Of a DNA stretch of 64,000 nucleotides, positions 44,483-52,015 are shown in pieces. Position numbers and translations under genes: made by a program. The stretch is taken from positions 45,160 to 109,159 of the forward strand of contig NZ_JAHVAA010000005.1 in assembly GCF_019264485.1 (NCBI RefSeq). The letters run 5' to 3'. Positions within the stretch are counted from its first letter, which is position 1. Each line of letters starts with the position of its first letter. Source of the stretch: Sediminibacterium sp. (GTDB lineage: Bacteria > Bacteroidota > Bacteroidia > Chitinophagales > Chitinophagaceae). The notes below the pieces were generated by a model. That model worked only from the letters and a program-made list of their open reading frames with translations. It was not told the origin of the DNA and did no database searches.

Positions 44483-44923
44483 TTATGGTTGCCCTTTATG
44501 TCTCGGATCAAAGTCTACCATCCATTCTATACCGAATTTATCCCTGAACATACCGAAATAAGAACCCCATGGACTGTCTGCTATGGGCATTTCAACTTCT
44601 CCACCTGCTGAAAGACCCTTGAATAGTTGGTCGGCTTCTTCTTTGCTTTCTGCACCAATAGAAATTTTACTCCGTGTTTCTCTTTCATTGTGTGTGCCCA
44701 ATTGTTGGGGGGTATCGCTACCCATGAGTACATTGTGTTTACCAATGGGTAGGGCCACATGCATAATTTTGTCGGCTTCTTTTTCATTATCAGGAGCGCC
44801 TTCAAAATGCATGTCTTTAAAGCGGATAAGTGTAACAAATTCGCCACCAAAGACAGATTTGTAATAGGTAAATGCTTCTTCTGCATTCCCATTAAAATGG
44901 AGGTAAGGGTTAATGGATGCCAT
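44483..44923 (-). CDS. VOC-family protein (PhnB-like)
   Basis: 146 aa, complete and cytoplasmic. Typical PhnB-like features: NPYLHFNGNAEEAFTYYKSV at the start, HVALPIGKHNVLMGSDTPQQ in the middle, and PWGSYFGMFRDKFGIEWMVD near the end. Members are homodimeric glyoxalase-fold proteins with mostly unknown substrates. It is the first or middle gene of a run of three VOC genes; the lipoprotein VOC gene follows downstream. I see no reason to assign phosphonate metabolism. Confidence 0.82.
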   Translation of the reverse strand: MASINPYLHFNGNAEEAFTYYKSVFGGEFVTLIRFKDMHFEGAPDNEKEADKIMHVALPIGKHNVLMGSDTPQQLGTHNERETRSKISIGAESKEEADQLFKGLSAGGEVEMPIADSPWGSYFGMFRDKFGIEWMVDFDPRHKGQP

Positions 44924-45139
44924 GGTTGGTTGTTTTAAGAGTTCTAATGTACTTTTTATTGGATGATATTTCTATTATTTCACCTTGTTTTCAGCTATCA
45001 AACCTAATGCTTACGCTTTCCATACAGGAGGTAGAATCACGACAAAAAAGAGGTTGATTGTGCCAAATGGTATGTATATATGTCTGAAAGAGGCGTTTAT
45101 GCGCTGTGGGTTTTCCTCCTGCGTACATGTTTCACCCAA

Positions 45140-45502
45140 TTACCATTCCTGAAATCGGATGCCCAGTTGTGTATCTGTAATGGCAAATTCTTTTGCACCC
45201 CAGGGTCTGCGGGTAACTTTATTCAGATTGGGATGCAGCAGGTGAGGGTGAGATGAAGCTATCTGTGCATATACTTCTTCAATATTATCTGTTACAAGCC
45301 GAAGTTCAGGATGGTGTTCTTTGGCCAATTGTTCATCCTGAAAAACCATGAGGCCAATTGAATCCTTTCGCAATACACAATAGGGTTGTGCAGTATGTAT
45401 ATCCTGGTGTACAATGGTGAATTGCAGACAATCAACAAATAGTTTTATGCCGTCTGAAAGATCTGTATAAAATACACTGGGTACCAACTTTGTAAAATGC
45501 AT
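45140..45502 (-). CDS. VOC-family protein (bleomycin-resistance/glyoxalase-like)
   Basis: 120 aa from ATG 45502 (MHFTKLVPSVFYTDLSDGIK); the longer frame adds 19 residues with no domain content. One VOC module: VPSVFYTDLSDGIKLFVDCL, then PHLLHPNLNKVTRRPWGAKE with the family WG motif, and FAITDTQLGIRFQEW at the end. It may bind a small hydrophobic ligand. The 216-bp gap to the next VOC gene (44924-45139) holds nothing I recognise. Confidence 0.75.
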   Translation of the reverse strand: MHFTKLVPSVFYTDLSDGIKLFVDCLQFTIVHQDIHTAQPYCVLRKDSIGLMVFQDEQLAKEHHPELRLVTDNIEEVYAQIASSHPHLLHPNLNKVTRRPWGAKEFAITDTQLGIRFQEW

Positions 45503-45692
45503 GGTGGTATAATTTTTAATACGATTCAATGGGGCATTGTGATGCGCATATTGCACCAAAACCTTTCTTAAAAATACGCTTATATTACCTTGACTAAGTG
45601 ACGGTATTCAATAAAATACATCAATAGATATACGGTTGCCCGAATATTTTCAATGGATGAGTCCTCCGCAGATACATGCAGGGAGGAGTATG

Positions 45693-45750
45693 GAACACAG
45701 ATTTTCATGATGATGATGATATATCATGAAAATCATAAAAATCCGTGTTC
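45693..45750. repeat. Intergenic hairpin of 'cacagattttcatgat' words
   Basis: GATTTTCATGAT (45700-45711) pairs exactly with ATCATGAAAATC (45723-45734) and outer GAACAC/GTGTTC words extend the stem with bulges. It lies in the 476-bp gap between divergent VOC and peptidase genes, so it is not a terminator of either. Nothing else is seen in 45503-45978. Confidence 0.65.
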
Positions 45751-45978
45751 TATTATACGCTTCCATCATCATCATTACTTCTCCGGTGAATTTATGGTTT
45801 ATAATTGCTAAGGCTTTGCAAACAGATGAGTCTCCGAGGTAAACAAATAAAGTATAGTAAGAAAGTGTTCTCATCTTTAAACCTCCATACACGCTATTCA
45901 CCGAAAGTAGAACGCCCTTCCATTATTTGCTTTATATTAGTTCACTCAATCCATATTCAGGAACTATATTTTAATCAC

Positions 45979-48315
45979 ATGAGAAAATATGTATACACGC
46001 TAGTAGCTATTGCTTTCACGGTAGCTGCACAGGCACAAAGCAATGCGCTTACAGCCAAAGATTATGAACGTGCAGAAAAGTTCATGAGCTATAACACAGA
46101 GCCTTTTATTGATGCAGGAACGGTCCGCCTCAACTGGCTACCCAACGATCGGTTCTGGTATCTCTCTGTTACAGCAAAGCAAAACAGTTTTATGCTGGTA
46201 GACCCGGTTCAAAAAACCCGCACCCCGGCTTTTGATCATCAAAAATTGGCCGCTGCATTATCAACCGCAAGCGGTACCAAATATGATGCAGCTAAACTTC
46301 CTTTCCAGACCATTCATTTTTCCGATGATGGCAAATCGGTTTCTTTTACCGTAGCCGGAAAAAAATGGAAATACAACCTGCAGGGCGCAACTATTACTGC
46401 TGATGATACAGCTCCGGCTCCTGCCGAAGCAGAGGGAAGAACTGGCGCTGGTAACCGTGGCCCCGGTGCTGGTATTGAAGCCATTTCACCCGATGGCAAA
46501 AAAGCAGTGTATATTAAAGACTGGAATTTATGGCTGCGTGATGTGGCTACCAATAAACAAACACAGCTTACCACAGATGGCGTAAAAGATTTTGGTTATG
46601 CCACCGATAATGCAGGATGGAAATCGAGCGAAAGAGCCATTGTACGCTGGTCGCCCGATTCGAAAAAGATCGCAACCTTTAAACAGGATCAGCGCAATGT
46701 GAGCGATATGTACCTGGTAACTACCAATGTGGGTAAACCCAGTTTACGTGCATGGAAATACCCTTTACCCGGCGATAAAGAAGTGGCCATGCTGCATCGG
46801 GTAATCATTGATATTGACGCAGCTAAAGTAATCAAACTACAGGTGGCTGCCGACCCGCACCGATCTTCTCTCAGCGATGATATCACCGTAGGTGGATCAC
46901 TGGCTGATGTAGATTGGAAGGAAGACGCATCACAACTCGCATTTCTTTCTACCTCACGCGATCACAAGCAATCAAAACTCCGTATTGCCGATGCGGCAAC
47001 AGGTGCTGTTCGTGAAGTATTTGAAGAAACAGTAGCCACACATTACGAATCGGGAAGGGGTGGCATCAATTGGCGCTATCTCGCTAACTCAAACGAAATC
47101 ATCTGGTATTCTGAACGCGACGATTGGGGACATCTGTATTTATACGATGCCACCACCGGTAAACTGAAAAACCAGATCACCAAAGGCAATTGGGTAGTGA
47201 GCAGGTTGGTAAAAGTAGATGAGAAAAACCGTGTCTTGTATTTTACCTCAACCGGTCACCAGTCCAATCCTTATTTTTCTGAATTATATAAAATTGGTTT
47301 CGATGGTAAGAACCTTACCCTGCTTACACCGGGTGAAGGTACACACCAGGCCAGCTTTTCTCCTTCGGGCAATTATATCATCGATACCTATTCAAAACCC
47401 GATACGCCACCTGTTACACAATTGTGCGACCTGAATGGTAAACTCATCACTACACTGGAAAAAGCCGATGTATCGAGATTAGTGGCTACCGGCTGGAAAC
47501 CACCAATACCCTTTACGGTGAAAGCACATGATGGTAAAACAGATATTTATGGTCTGGCTTTTACACCAACCAAAATAGAACCGAATAAAAAGTATCCGGT
47601 CATCGATTATATCTATCCCGGTCCGCAGGGTGGTAGTGTGGGTAGCTGGGGTTTTACTGCTTCCCGTGGCGATCACCAGGCATTGGCAGAGCTGGGTTTT
47701 ATTGTGGTAATGGTAGAAGGTACCAGTAACCCCAATCGTTCTAAGAGTTACCATGATATGAATTATGGCAATATGGGTGAGAACACATTGCCCGACCAGA
47801 TTACTACCATTCGTCAGTTGGCACAACGATATCCGATTGATACCAACCGCGTGGGTATCTGGGGACATTCAGGTGGCGGTTTTGCCACTGCTGCAGCCAT
47901 GTTCCGTTTCCCCGATTTTTTTAAGGTAGGTATATCCGAATCGGGTAACCATGATAACCGAAATTATGAAGACGACTGGGGCGAGCGTTACAATGGTCTT
48001 GTTGAAAACTCAAATTATGAAGCGCAGGCCAACCAAACCATTGCCAAAAACCTGAAAGGGAAACTAATGCTGGCACATGGTATGATGGATAATAATGTGC
48101 CTCCATACAATACCTTGTTAGTGGTAGAAGCATTACAAAAAGCCAACAAGAGTTTCGACCTCATACTATTCCCCAACAGTGCACATGGGTTCGGTCAATA
48201 CGGGCCTTATATGATGCGTCGCCGCTGGGATTATTTTGTGCAACACCTGTTAGGGGTGGAGCCACCACTGGATTATCAGTTAAGGCAGGCAACTGCACCG
48301 GGTGCACGCCAGTAA
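45979..48315 (+). CDS. Secreted S9-family peptidase (dipeptidyl-peptidase IV-like)
   Basis: 778 aa from ATG 45979; the longer frame from 45805 would bury a clear signal peptide (MRKYVYTLVAIAFTVAAQAQ). N-terminal beta-propeller (DPP-IV N domain) about 60-500, then an alpha/beta hydrolase with the triad Ser631 (GIWGHSGGGFA), Asp704 (GMMDNNVPP) and His736 (NSAHGFGQYG). The GxSxGG form fits S9B peptidases, which cleave Xaa-Pro or Xaa-Ala dipeptides from peptide N-termini in the periplasm. A terminator-like hairpin follows the gene at 48401. Confidence 0.9.
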   Translation: MRKYVYTLVAIAFTVAAQAQSNALTAKDYERAEKFMSYNTEPFIDAGTVRLNWLPNDRFWYLSVTAKQNSFMLVDPVQKTRTPAFDHQKLAAALSTASGTKYDAAKLPFQTIHFSDDGKSVSFTVAGKKWKYNLQGATITADDTAPAPAEAEGRTGAGNRGPGAGIEAISPDGKKAVYIKDWNLWLRDVATNKQTQLTTDGVKDFGYATDNAGWKSSERAIVRWSPDSKKIATFKQDQRNVSDMYLVTTNVGKPSLRAWKYPLPGDKEVAMLHRVIIDIDAAKVIKLQVAADPHRSSLSDDITVGGSLADVDWKEDASQLAFLSTSRDHKQSKLRIADAATGAVREVFEETVATHYESGRGGINWRYLANSNEIIWYSERDDWGHLYLYDATTGKLKNQITKGNWVVSRLVKVDEKNRVLYFTSTGHQSNPYFSELYKIGFDGKNLTLLTPGEGTHQASFSPSGNYIIDTYSKPDTPPVTQLCDLNGKLITTLEKADVSRLVATGWKPPIPFTVKAHDGKTDIYGLAFTPTKIEPNKKYPVIDYIYPGPQGGSVGSWGFTASRGDHQALAELGFIVVMVEGTSNPNRSKSYHDMNYGNMGENTLPDQITTIRQLAQRYPIDTNRVGIWGHSGGGFATAAAMFRFPDFFKVGISESGNHDNRNYEDDWGERYNGLVENSNYEAQANQTIAKNLKGKLMLAHGMMDNNVPPYNTLLVVEALQKANKSFDLILFPNSAHGFGQYGPYMMRRRWDYFVQHLLGVEPPLDYQLRQATAPGARQ

Positions 48316-48331
48316 AATAGTTAGATTTTTA

Positions 48332-48434
48332 TACCTTTGTAAAGCAAAAACAAGCTAAAAACATAGTTATAAAATTTGGACTGGGGTGTCCCCGATCGGC
48401 AAGAAGCTCAACGAAAGTTGGGCTTCTTGTTTTA
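48332..48434 (+). ncRNA. Candidate small RNA between peptidase and DUF6934 genes
   Basis: TACCTTTG at 48332-48339 matches the Bacteroidota -7 box exactly, though no good -33 TTTG is visible. About 60 bases later comes GGGGTGTCCCC, the palindrome CCGATCGG and then a terminator hairpin (48401-48428) with a T-rich tail. The predicted transcript is about 90 nt, with no start codon and good ORF. The simpler reading is that the hairpin just ends the peptidase transcript. Confidence 0.3.
48401..48434 (+). terminator. Intrinsic terminator downstream of the S9 peptidase gene
   Basis: AAGAAGCTCAAC pairs with GTTGGGCTTCTT (one G-T pair) around a GAAA tetraloop, followed by GTTTTA. The stem and GNRA loop are strong, and the orientation suits the plus-strand peptidase gene or the small-RNA candidate. 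Confidence 0.75.
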
Positions 48435-48506
48435 TGGGAATATCTTAATGCAGTGTCGTTTCCGTCTTTCACGTGCGATCAGAGACGGGAAAATCGTAGG
48501 GAACGA

Positions 48507-48665
48507 TTATGAGTTTGTGATCTTTACTTTCTGTAAATACTTTTTTGCATCTTCCACTTTTTTAGGAAATAAAACCCTGTCTCTGAGTTTTGACGCTACT
48601 AAAGACAAAAGCTCAGGCTCAGGTGGCTTTACCGATTCTTTTGATTTTGTTACTTTAGTTTTCAT
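48507..48665 (-). CDS. 52-aa protein coupled to the DUF6934 gene
   Basis: Read from ATG 48665 to TAA 48507: MKTKVTKSKESVKPPEPELL then SLVASKLRDRVLFPKKVEDA and KKYLQKVKITNS. Basic and probably helical after a Pro/Glu linker, with no signal peptide. Its ATG overlaps the DUF6934 stop as ATGA, so translation is coupled. The coupling, the small size and the basic helix suggest a partner protein such as an antitoxin or adaptor. I recall similar short ORFs beside other DUF6934 genes, but cannot verify this here. Confidence 0.6.
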   Translation of the reverse strand: MKTKVTKSKESVKPPEPELLSLVASKLRDRVLFPKKVEDAKKYLQKVKITNS

Positions 48666-49225
48666 AGTATGAAATTAATATTTTTTCTGAACAAAAATAC
48701 AGAATCGTACTTTTTATACCGTTCATATGGTTGTAAAATGATTTGTTGTTCTTCATTGATACTGCCTCCAAGGAATTGATAATCAGCAATTAATTCCTCA
48801 TAATTTTTGTCAACATACCCGCGATAAATGTTAATTCTCCTGTTATAGTTTTTGCACTCATCAATACAGTTTTTTTTGCATACTAATCTGCAGTTTTCTG
48901 CAAAAGCAGGTCTTCCATCACTACCCTGAACCAATAAAATATCGTTGCTGAAATTTTCGAAGAAAATAGGTATCGTACTTAAAACCGTATTTAATACTTT
49001 GTAAGCATCACCATTGTTGGTATTTATATCGTCAGTTATTGTATCATTTTCTAAATCATAATCGCCAAATCCAAGATTGTAAATATTGCGCCCATTTAAT
49101 TCTTGTATAAAGGAGAATTGCACAGCTTTAATAATATCCCGCTCACCTTTGCTTATGAAAAAGAATTTCAAACCAGTTGCTGATTTGTCTTCTTTTAATT
49201 CATAAATGTTTTCAAAATTATTCAT
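48662..49225 (-). CDS. DUF6934-family protein
   Basis: 187 aa, cytoplasmic. Recognised by KAVQFSFIQELNGRNIYNLG followed by FGDYDLENDTITDDINTNNG DAYKVLNTVLSTI (two segments) and the later VQGSDGRPAF, which matches the DUF6934 pattern NLGFGD..TG.IDD...TNNGD..KVL.TV...I. This family is almost confined to Bacteroidota and has no known function. The stop overlaps the ATG of a 52-aa ORF. The pair begins the accessory island and has no obvious metabolic link to the peptidase gene. Confidence 0.75.
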   Translation of the reverse strand: MNNFENIYELKEDKSATGLKFFFISKGERDIIKAVQFSFIQELNGRNIYNLGFGDYDLENDTITDDINTNNGDAYKVLNTVLSTIPIFFENFSNDILLVQGSDGRPAFAENCRLVCKKNCIDECKNYNRRINIYRGYVDKNYEELIADYQFLGGSINEEQQIILQPYERYKKYDSVFLFRKNINFIL

Positions 49226-49541
49226 TCGGTTTTAGATGGTCACTTTAAAAGGAGAGGCATATCAATAAGGTATGCCTATAAAAATAAAAATAGAGAATAG
49301 TTACATCAAAATATTATTCAGAGAACATTAAGTGCCTGCTATTTCAGCATACTGTATGTTTATCTTTCGATAGAATTTTTTCTAAGTGTAAGATGAAAAA
49401 TCTTCGATGATAATTTGTCTAACGAATATGTGTCTTAGAATTTCTTCACTGATTCTCTTTCACCAGCAATGTAGAGATTGAAAATTCTTGTGTGGTAACT
49501 TCTTTTTTATGAAAACACTGTGGGAAAGTAAACATCGTAAA
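49226..49541. other. Gene-free AT-rich spacer
   Basis: No ORF with coding character, no strong hairpin and none of the repeats found at 50.5-52.0 kb. It probably holds the promoter of the DUF6934 pair. Confidence 0.5.
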
Positions 49542-49889
49542 TCAGCCCCAAAAACATCCGTATTTGTCTTCATCCACTATTCTTACAAAATCTTTGATTT
49601 CTTTTACAGTAGGATTTGGCTTGTAACTATGCCATTTTAAATCTGCGCGCATCCAGAATATTTTCCAATGATTTTTAGATTTTATGAAAGTGGTTTTTGC
49701 TACCCGACTTTCAATAAAAACAGTTGGATTGTCCCATCTGGGTCTTATTTCAAAAATAATGATGCTTTGTTCTTCTATTCGATACATAAGATCAAGCTGT
49801 GCCCTTAGATTTTCTGGAGGCCTCTTTCTCTGTAGATAATTCTCCATTACTTCAATTACATCAACAGCCTGGATAACATCTATTTTCAT
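49542..49889 (-). CDS. DUF3024-family protein
   Basis: 115 aa, cytoplasmic. The family core is IFEIRPRWDNP, then VAKTTFIKSKNHWKIFWMRA DLKWHSY (two segments), and the acidic ending IVDEDKYGCFWG. DUF3024 proteins are small, mobile and of unknown function; I recall them in gene cassettes and islands. Here the gene stands alone between spacers of about 120 and 316 bp, as expected for a cassette-like unit. No nuclease or toxin motif is visible. Confidence 0.82.
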   Translation of the reverse strand: MKIDVIQAVDVIEVMENYLQRKRPPENLRAQLDLMYRIEEQSIIIFEIRPRWDNPTVFIESRVAKTTFIKSKNHWKIFWMRADLKWHSYKPNPTVKEIKDFVRIVDEDKYGCFWG

Positions 49890-50012
49890 TAGTACAAAGA
49901 TATTAGAAACCTCAATAGATAAGCGATCCCATATTGCTTAATGGTAATCGGTAAAAGAATGCGACTTGCACAGCTATTTACTATAAACAGTGAAGAGTCA
50001 CTGTTTATCTTC

Positions 50013-50447
50013 TCATTCATCTGATGGCTTAAGTTGGTTTAAGTATCTTGCCACATAATCTTGTTGCCACTTATTTTTAAAGTCAAACCATTGTTCCCTA
50101 AAATCGTCTGAGTCGTCGATGACATACCTGAATTCTCTAAAGGGTTTACGCTTTTGTAAAGATTCGAATAGTTGTCTTTTCAATGTATGATCAGTCAACT
50201 GATCGCTAAACGTTCTCATTATTTCAAATGCTTCATTTGAAGTCCATTTTTCTATTTCATAGTACTCAGCGATATTCTTTTCTAATGTTTCGATCTCTTC
50301 GTTCCAAACATCAGTATCAAGATCTGAATAGCTGCTGGTGTCTGGAATAAAAAGGAGTTGCCCTGTTTTCCTGTGAATGAAAGCACGGAAGCCGCAGTCA
50401 AGTTCTTCTGCAATTATCTTTATATTGTCGGGGGATGTAATATTCAT
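50013..50447 (-). CDS. UPF0158-family protein
   Basis: 144 aa, acidic, cytoplasmic. Features of UPF0158: an N-terminal strand pair ELDCGFRAFIHRKTGQLLFI, then PDTSSYSDLD, the central ESLQKRKPFREFRYVIDDSD, and the C-terminal FREQWFDFKNKWQQDYVARY. The KPF..F...I pattern is the family hallmark. The role is unknown. It is a single-gene unit in the island, followed upstream (50448-50902) by a stretch of repeats rather than by another gene. Confidence 0.78.
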   Translation of the reverse strand: MNITSPDNIKIIAEELDCGFRAFIHRKTGQLLFIPDTSSYSDLDTDVWNEEIETLEKNIAEYYEIEKWTSNEAFEIMRTFSDQLTDHTLKRQLFESLQKRKPFREFRYVIDDSDDFREQWFDFKNKWQQDYVARYLNQLKPSDE

Positions 50448-50521
50448 AGTCTATTAATAGCAAGACTAATTTATAAAATAATTTATTCCTCGCGATCTCT
50501 ACCTCTGAAACCGGTGACTCT

Positions 50522-50727
50522 GTGGCGAGCGTTCTTGATTAAGTAGACCTAGAGGAGAATAAAGCCCCTTGTATGAACCGCTTGTATTTTTCGTTTTCTA
50601 CCGTCAGTGGCTTCCATTTCAACCAAGGGACAAATTGTCCCCCAGTTGGCGTTCAACTGTGCATCTCGCTTTTTTCTGTGACGCTGCGACGAACTTTTCT
50701 GAATTGAGTAGACTATACGCAGCATGA
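50522..50727. repeat. Two diverged copies of the 'ttgattaagtagac' repeat
   Basis: Copy at 50522-50563 (gttcttgattaagtagac, then gaggagaataaa) and copy at 50685-50727 (gcgacgaacttttctgaatt then gagtagac). Both share the core of the 74-bp repeats at 50793 and 51921. The last one carries an extra small hairpin, GCAGCATGAAGCTGC. The rest of 50448-50792 shows no gene. Confidence 0.65.
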
Positions 50728-50792
50728 AGCTGCGCTCTATAAAGGATGAACTATCGTGATTCACTTGTTTTGTTCATGCACCCAAGACGTGT

Positions 50793-50866
50793 AGCACGCA
50801 GAGTCCCTCGTGCCTCGGAGACTATGCGACGAACTTTTTGATTAAGTAGAATCTGCGGAGAATGAA
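50793..50866. repeat. 74-bp direct repeat, copy 1, downstream of the SDR gene
   Basis: Runs agcacgcagagtccctcgtg ... cgacgaactttttgattaag ... ggagaatgaa. It matches 51921-51994 base for base apart from scattered changes and one compensated one-base shift. It lies 36 bp past the stop codon of the SDR gene. Confidence 0.85.
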
Positions 50867-50902
50867 GAAAGAATGTTAGCGATTCGTTGCTTTTCTTTTG
50901 GT

Positions 50903-51619
50903 TTACATTCTATCATATAATTGTCTGGGTATTCCTTTTAAAATTGTCCCAATAATTTTCCAACGTTTGGTTATATAGACGATTTTCTTTTTCTTTTTTA
51001 TGGCATCAAAAATTTGATTTGTTGCTTTGTCAACTGAAGCAACCCAAAATTGTCCTTCGCCTTTAGCCATGGCAGTATCTACAAATCCTGGTCTTATGTC
51101 TGTTACAAAAATATGTGATTTCAATTTTGTTGCTTTTTGTCTTAAACCTTCTAAATAGTTTATTTGATAAGCTTTTGTAGCATTATAAGCAGGTGCAATT
51201 CTACTTCCACGAAGTCCGCCAACAGAACTGATTGCAACTAAATGCCCTGCCTTTTGATTTTCAAAATAATTGAACGCCCAATTCGCAACACAAGTAAAAC
51301 CTGTTACATTGGTTTCAATTGTCCGTTTTTCAATTTCATAGTTAAGTTTTTCGTTTAAGTCGCCAGTTCCAGAACTTATTATTAGTAAGTCAAGTCCGCC
51401 AAGTTGCTTTGTCAAGTCTTCTAAATCTTCAACTATTTTGTCGGTGTCACTTATGTCAAAAGTCTTGGGATAAAATAAGTTTGGCTTTTGAGATTTCAAT
51501 TCAACAAGTAACTTTGTTCGTCTGCCAGTAATTCCAACAGTATAGTTTTCGTTTGCCAATTTTAAGGCAAGTCCTTTTCCTATTCCTGATGTGGCGCCGA
51601 TAATTATTGCTTTATTCAT
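50903..51619 (-). CDS. Short-chain dehydrogenase/reductase (SDR) bracketed by direct repeats
   Basis: 238 aa from ATG 51619; the longer frame to 51691 adds 24 residues before the Rossmann start and runs into the repeat element. Classical SDR: MNKAIIIGATSGIGKGLALK (TGxxxGIG type), LLIISSGTGD (NAG-like position altered), catalytic SSVGG...YNATKAY with Tyr and Lys of YxxxK. Length is normal. Substrate unknown. It is the only gene between two 74-bp direct repeats, so it looks like a mobile cassette; visibly AT-rich compared with the sugar operons. Confidence 0.87.
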   Translation of the reverse strand: MNKAIIIGATSGIGKGLALKLANENYTVGITGRRTKLLVELKSQKPNLFYPKTFDISDTDKIVEDLEDLTKQLGGLDLLIISSGTGDLNEKLNYEIEKRTIETNVTGFTCVANWAFNYFENQKAGHLVAISSVGGLRGSRIAPAYNATKAYQINYLEGLRQKATKLKSHIFVTDIRPGFVDTAMAKGEGQFWVASVDKATNQIFDAIKKKKKIVYITKRWKIIGTILKGIPRQLYDRM

Positions 51620-51685
51620 ATCAATATTGTCTGTCGTTATATTTTGGTGTCGCTCTGCAATAATAGCAAACTTGTTTTTAGTTCT

Positions 51686-51885
51686 CCGCATCGTCTCCCG
51701 CTGTCACCGCAGGTGAGCGCATGGGGACGTTGCGGTCGGCTACACAGAAACATGCTAATTATTACATAACCATCTCGCATACTATTACCCAACATACGTA
51801 GTTAAAACAAATAGAAACACTCCGGCTGTGCAGCACCGCAACGTCCCCAATCTCTCGCCTTTGGCGTGAGTGGGAGACGATGCGG
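51686..51885. mobile_element. 200-bp element with inverted terminal repeats (MITE-like)
   Basis: The left end CCGCATCGTCTCCC (51686-51699) is the exact complement of the right end GGGAGACGATGCGG (51872-51885). Further in, GGGGACGTTGCGGT (left) pairs with ACCGCAACGTCCCC (right), so the arms run about 50 bases with mismatches. The AT-rich middle codes for nothing. No target-site duplication is obvious. The size and structure suit a non-autonomous element. Confidence 0.6.
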
Positions 51886-51920
51886 GAAACTTTTCTTGAG
51901 TAAGTAGACCCTGGCTGCGC

Positions 51921-51994
51921 AGCACGCATAGTCCCTCGTGCCTCGTAGACATTCGACGAACTTTTTTGATTAAGTAGACTCCACGGAGAATGAA
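51921..51994. repeat. 74-bp direct repeat, copy 2, upstream of the SDR gene
   Basis: Same unit as 50793-50866 (agcacgcatagtccctcgtg ... cgacgaacttttttgattaa ... ggagaatgaa). A partial core (aacttttcttgagtaagtag) at 51888-51907 precedes it. It ends 22 bp from the stop of the SIR2-STAND gene, so the repeats mark gene boundaries. Confidence 0.85.
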
Positions 51995-52015
51995 TAAATG
52001 AATCTTTGTGATAGG

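Noticed and set aside
45805..45978. 58-residue N-terminal extension of the S9 peptidase
   Set aside because: A clear signal peptide begins at 45979 and the extension has no domain.
48376..48672. Plus-strand open frame of 98 codons
   Set aside because: It covers the terminator hairpin and lies antisense to the 52-aa ORF, whose ATGA coupling and composition are more convincing.
50549..50764. Minus-strand open frame of 71 codons
   Set aside because: It consists of the repeat copies in 50522-50727 and has no protein features.
50522..51994. Chromosomal integron with attC sites
   Set aside because: The repeats show no clear GTTRRRY/RYYYAAC core pairs and no integrase is in the window; only a cassette-like layout is claimed.
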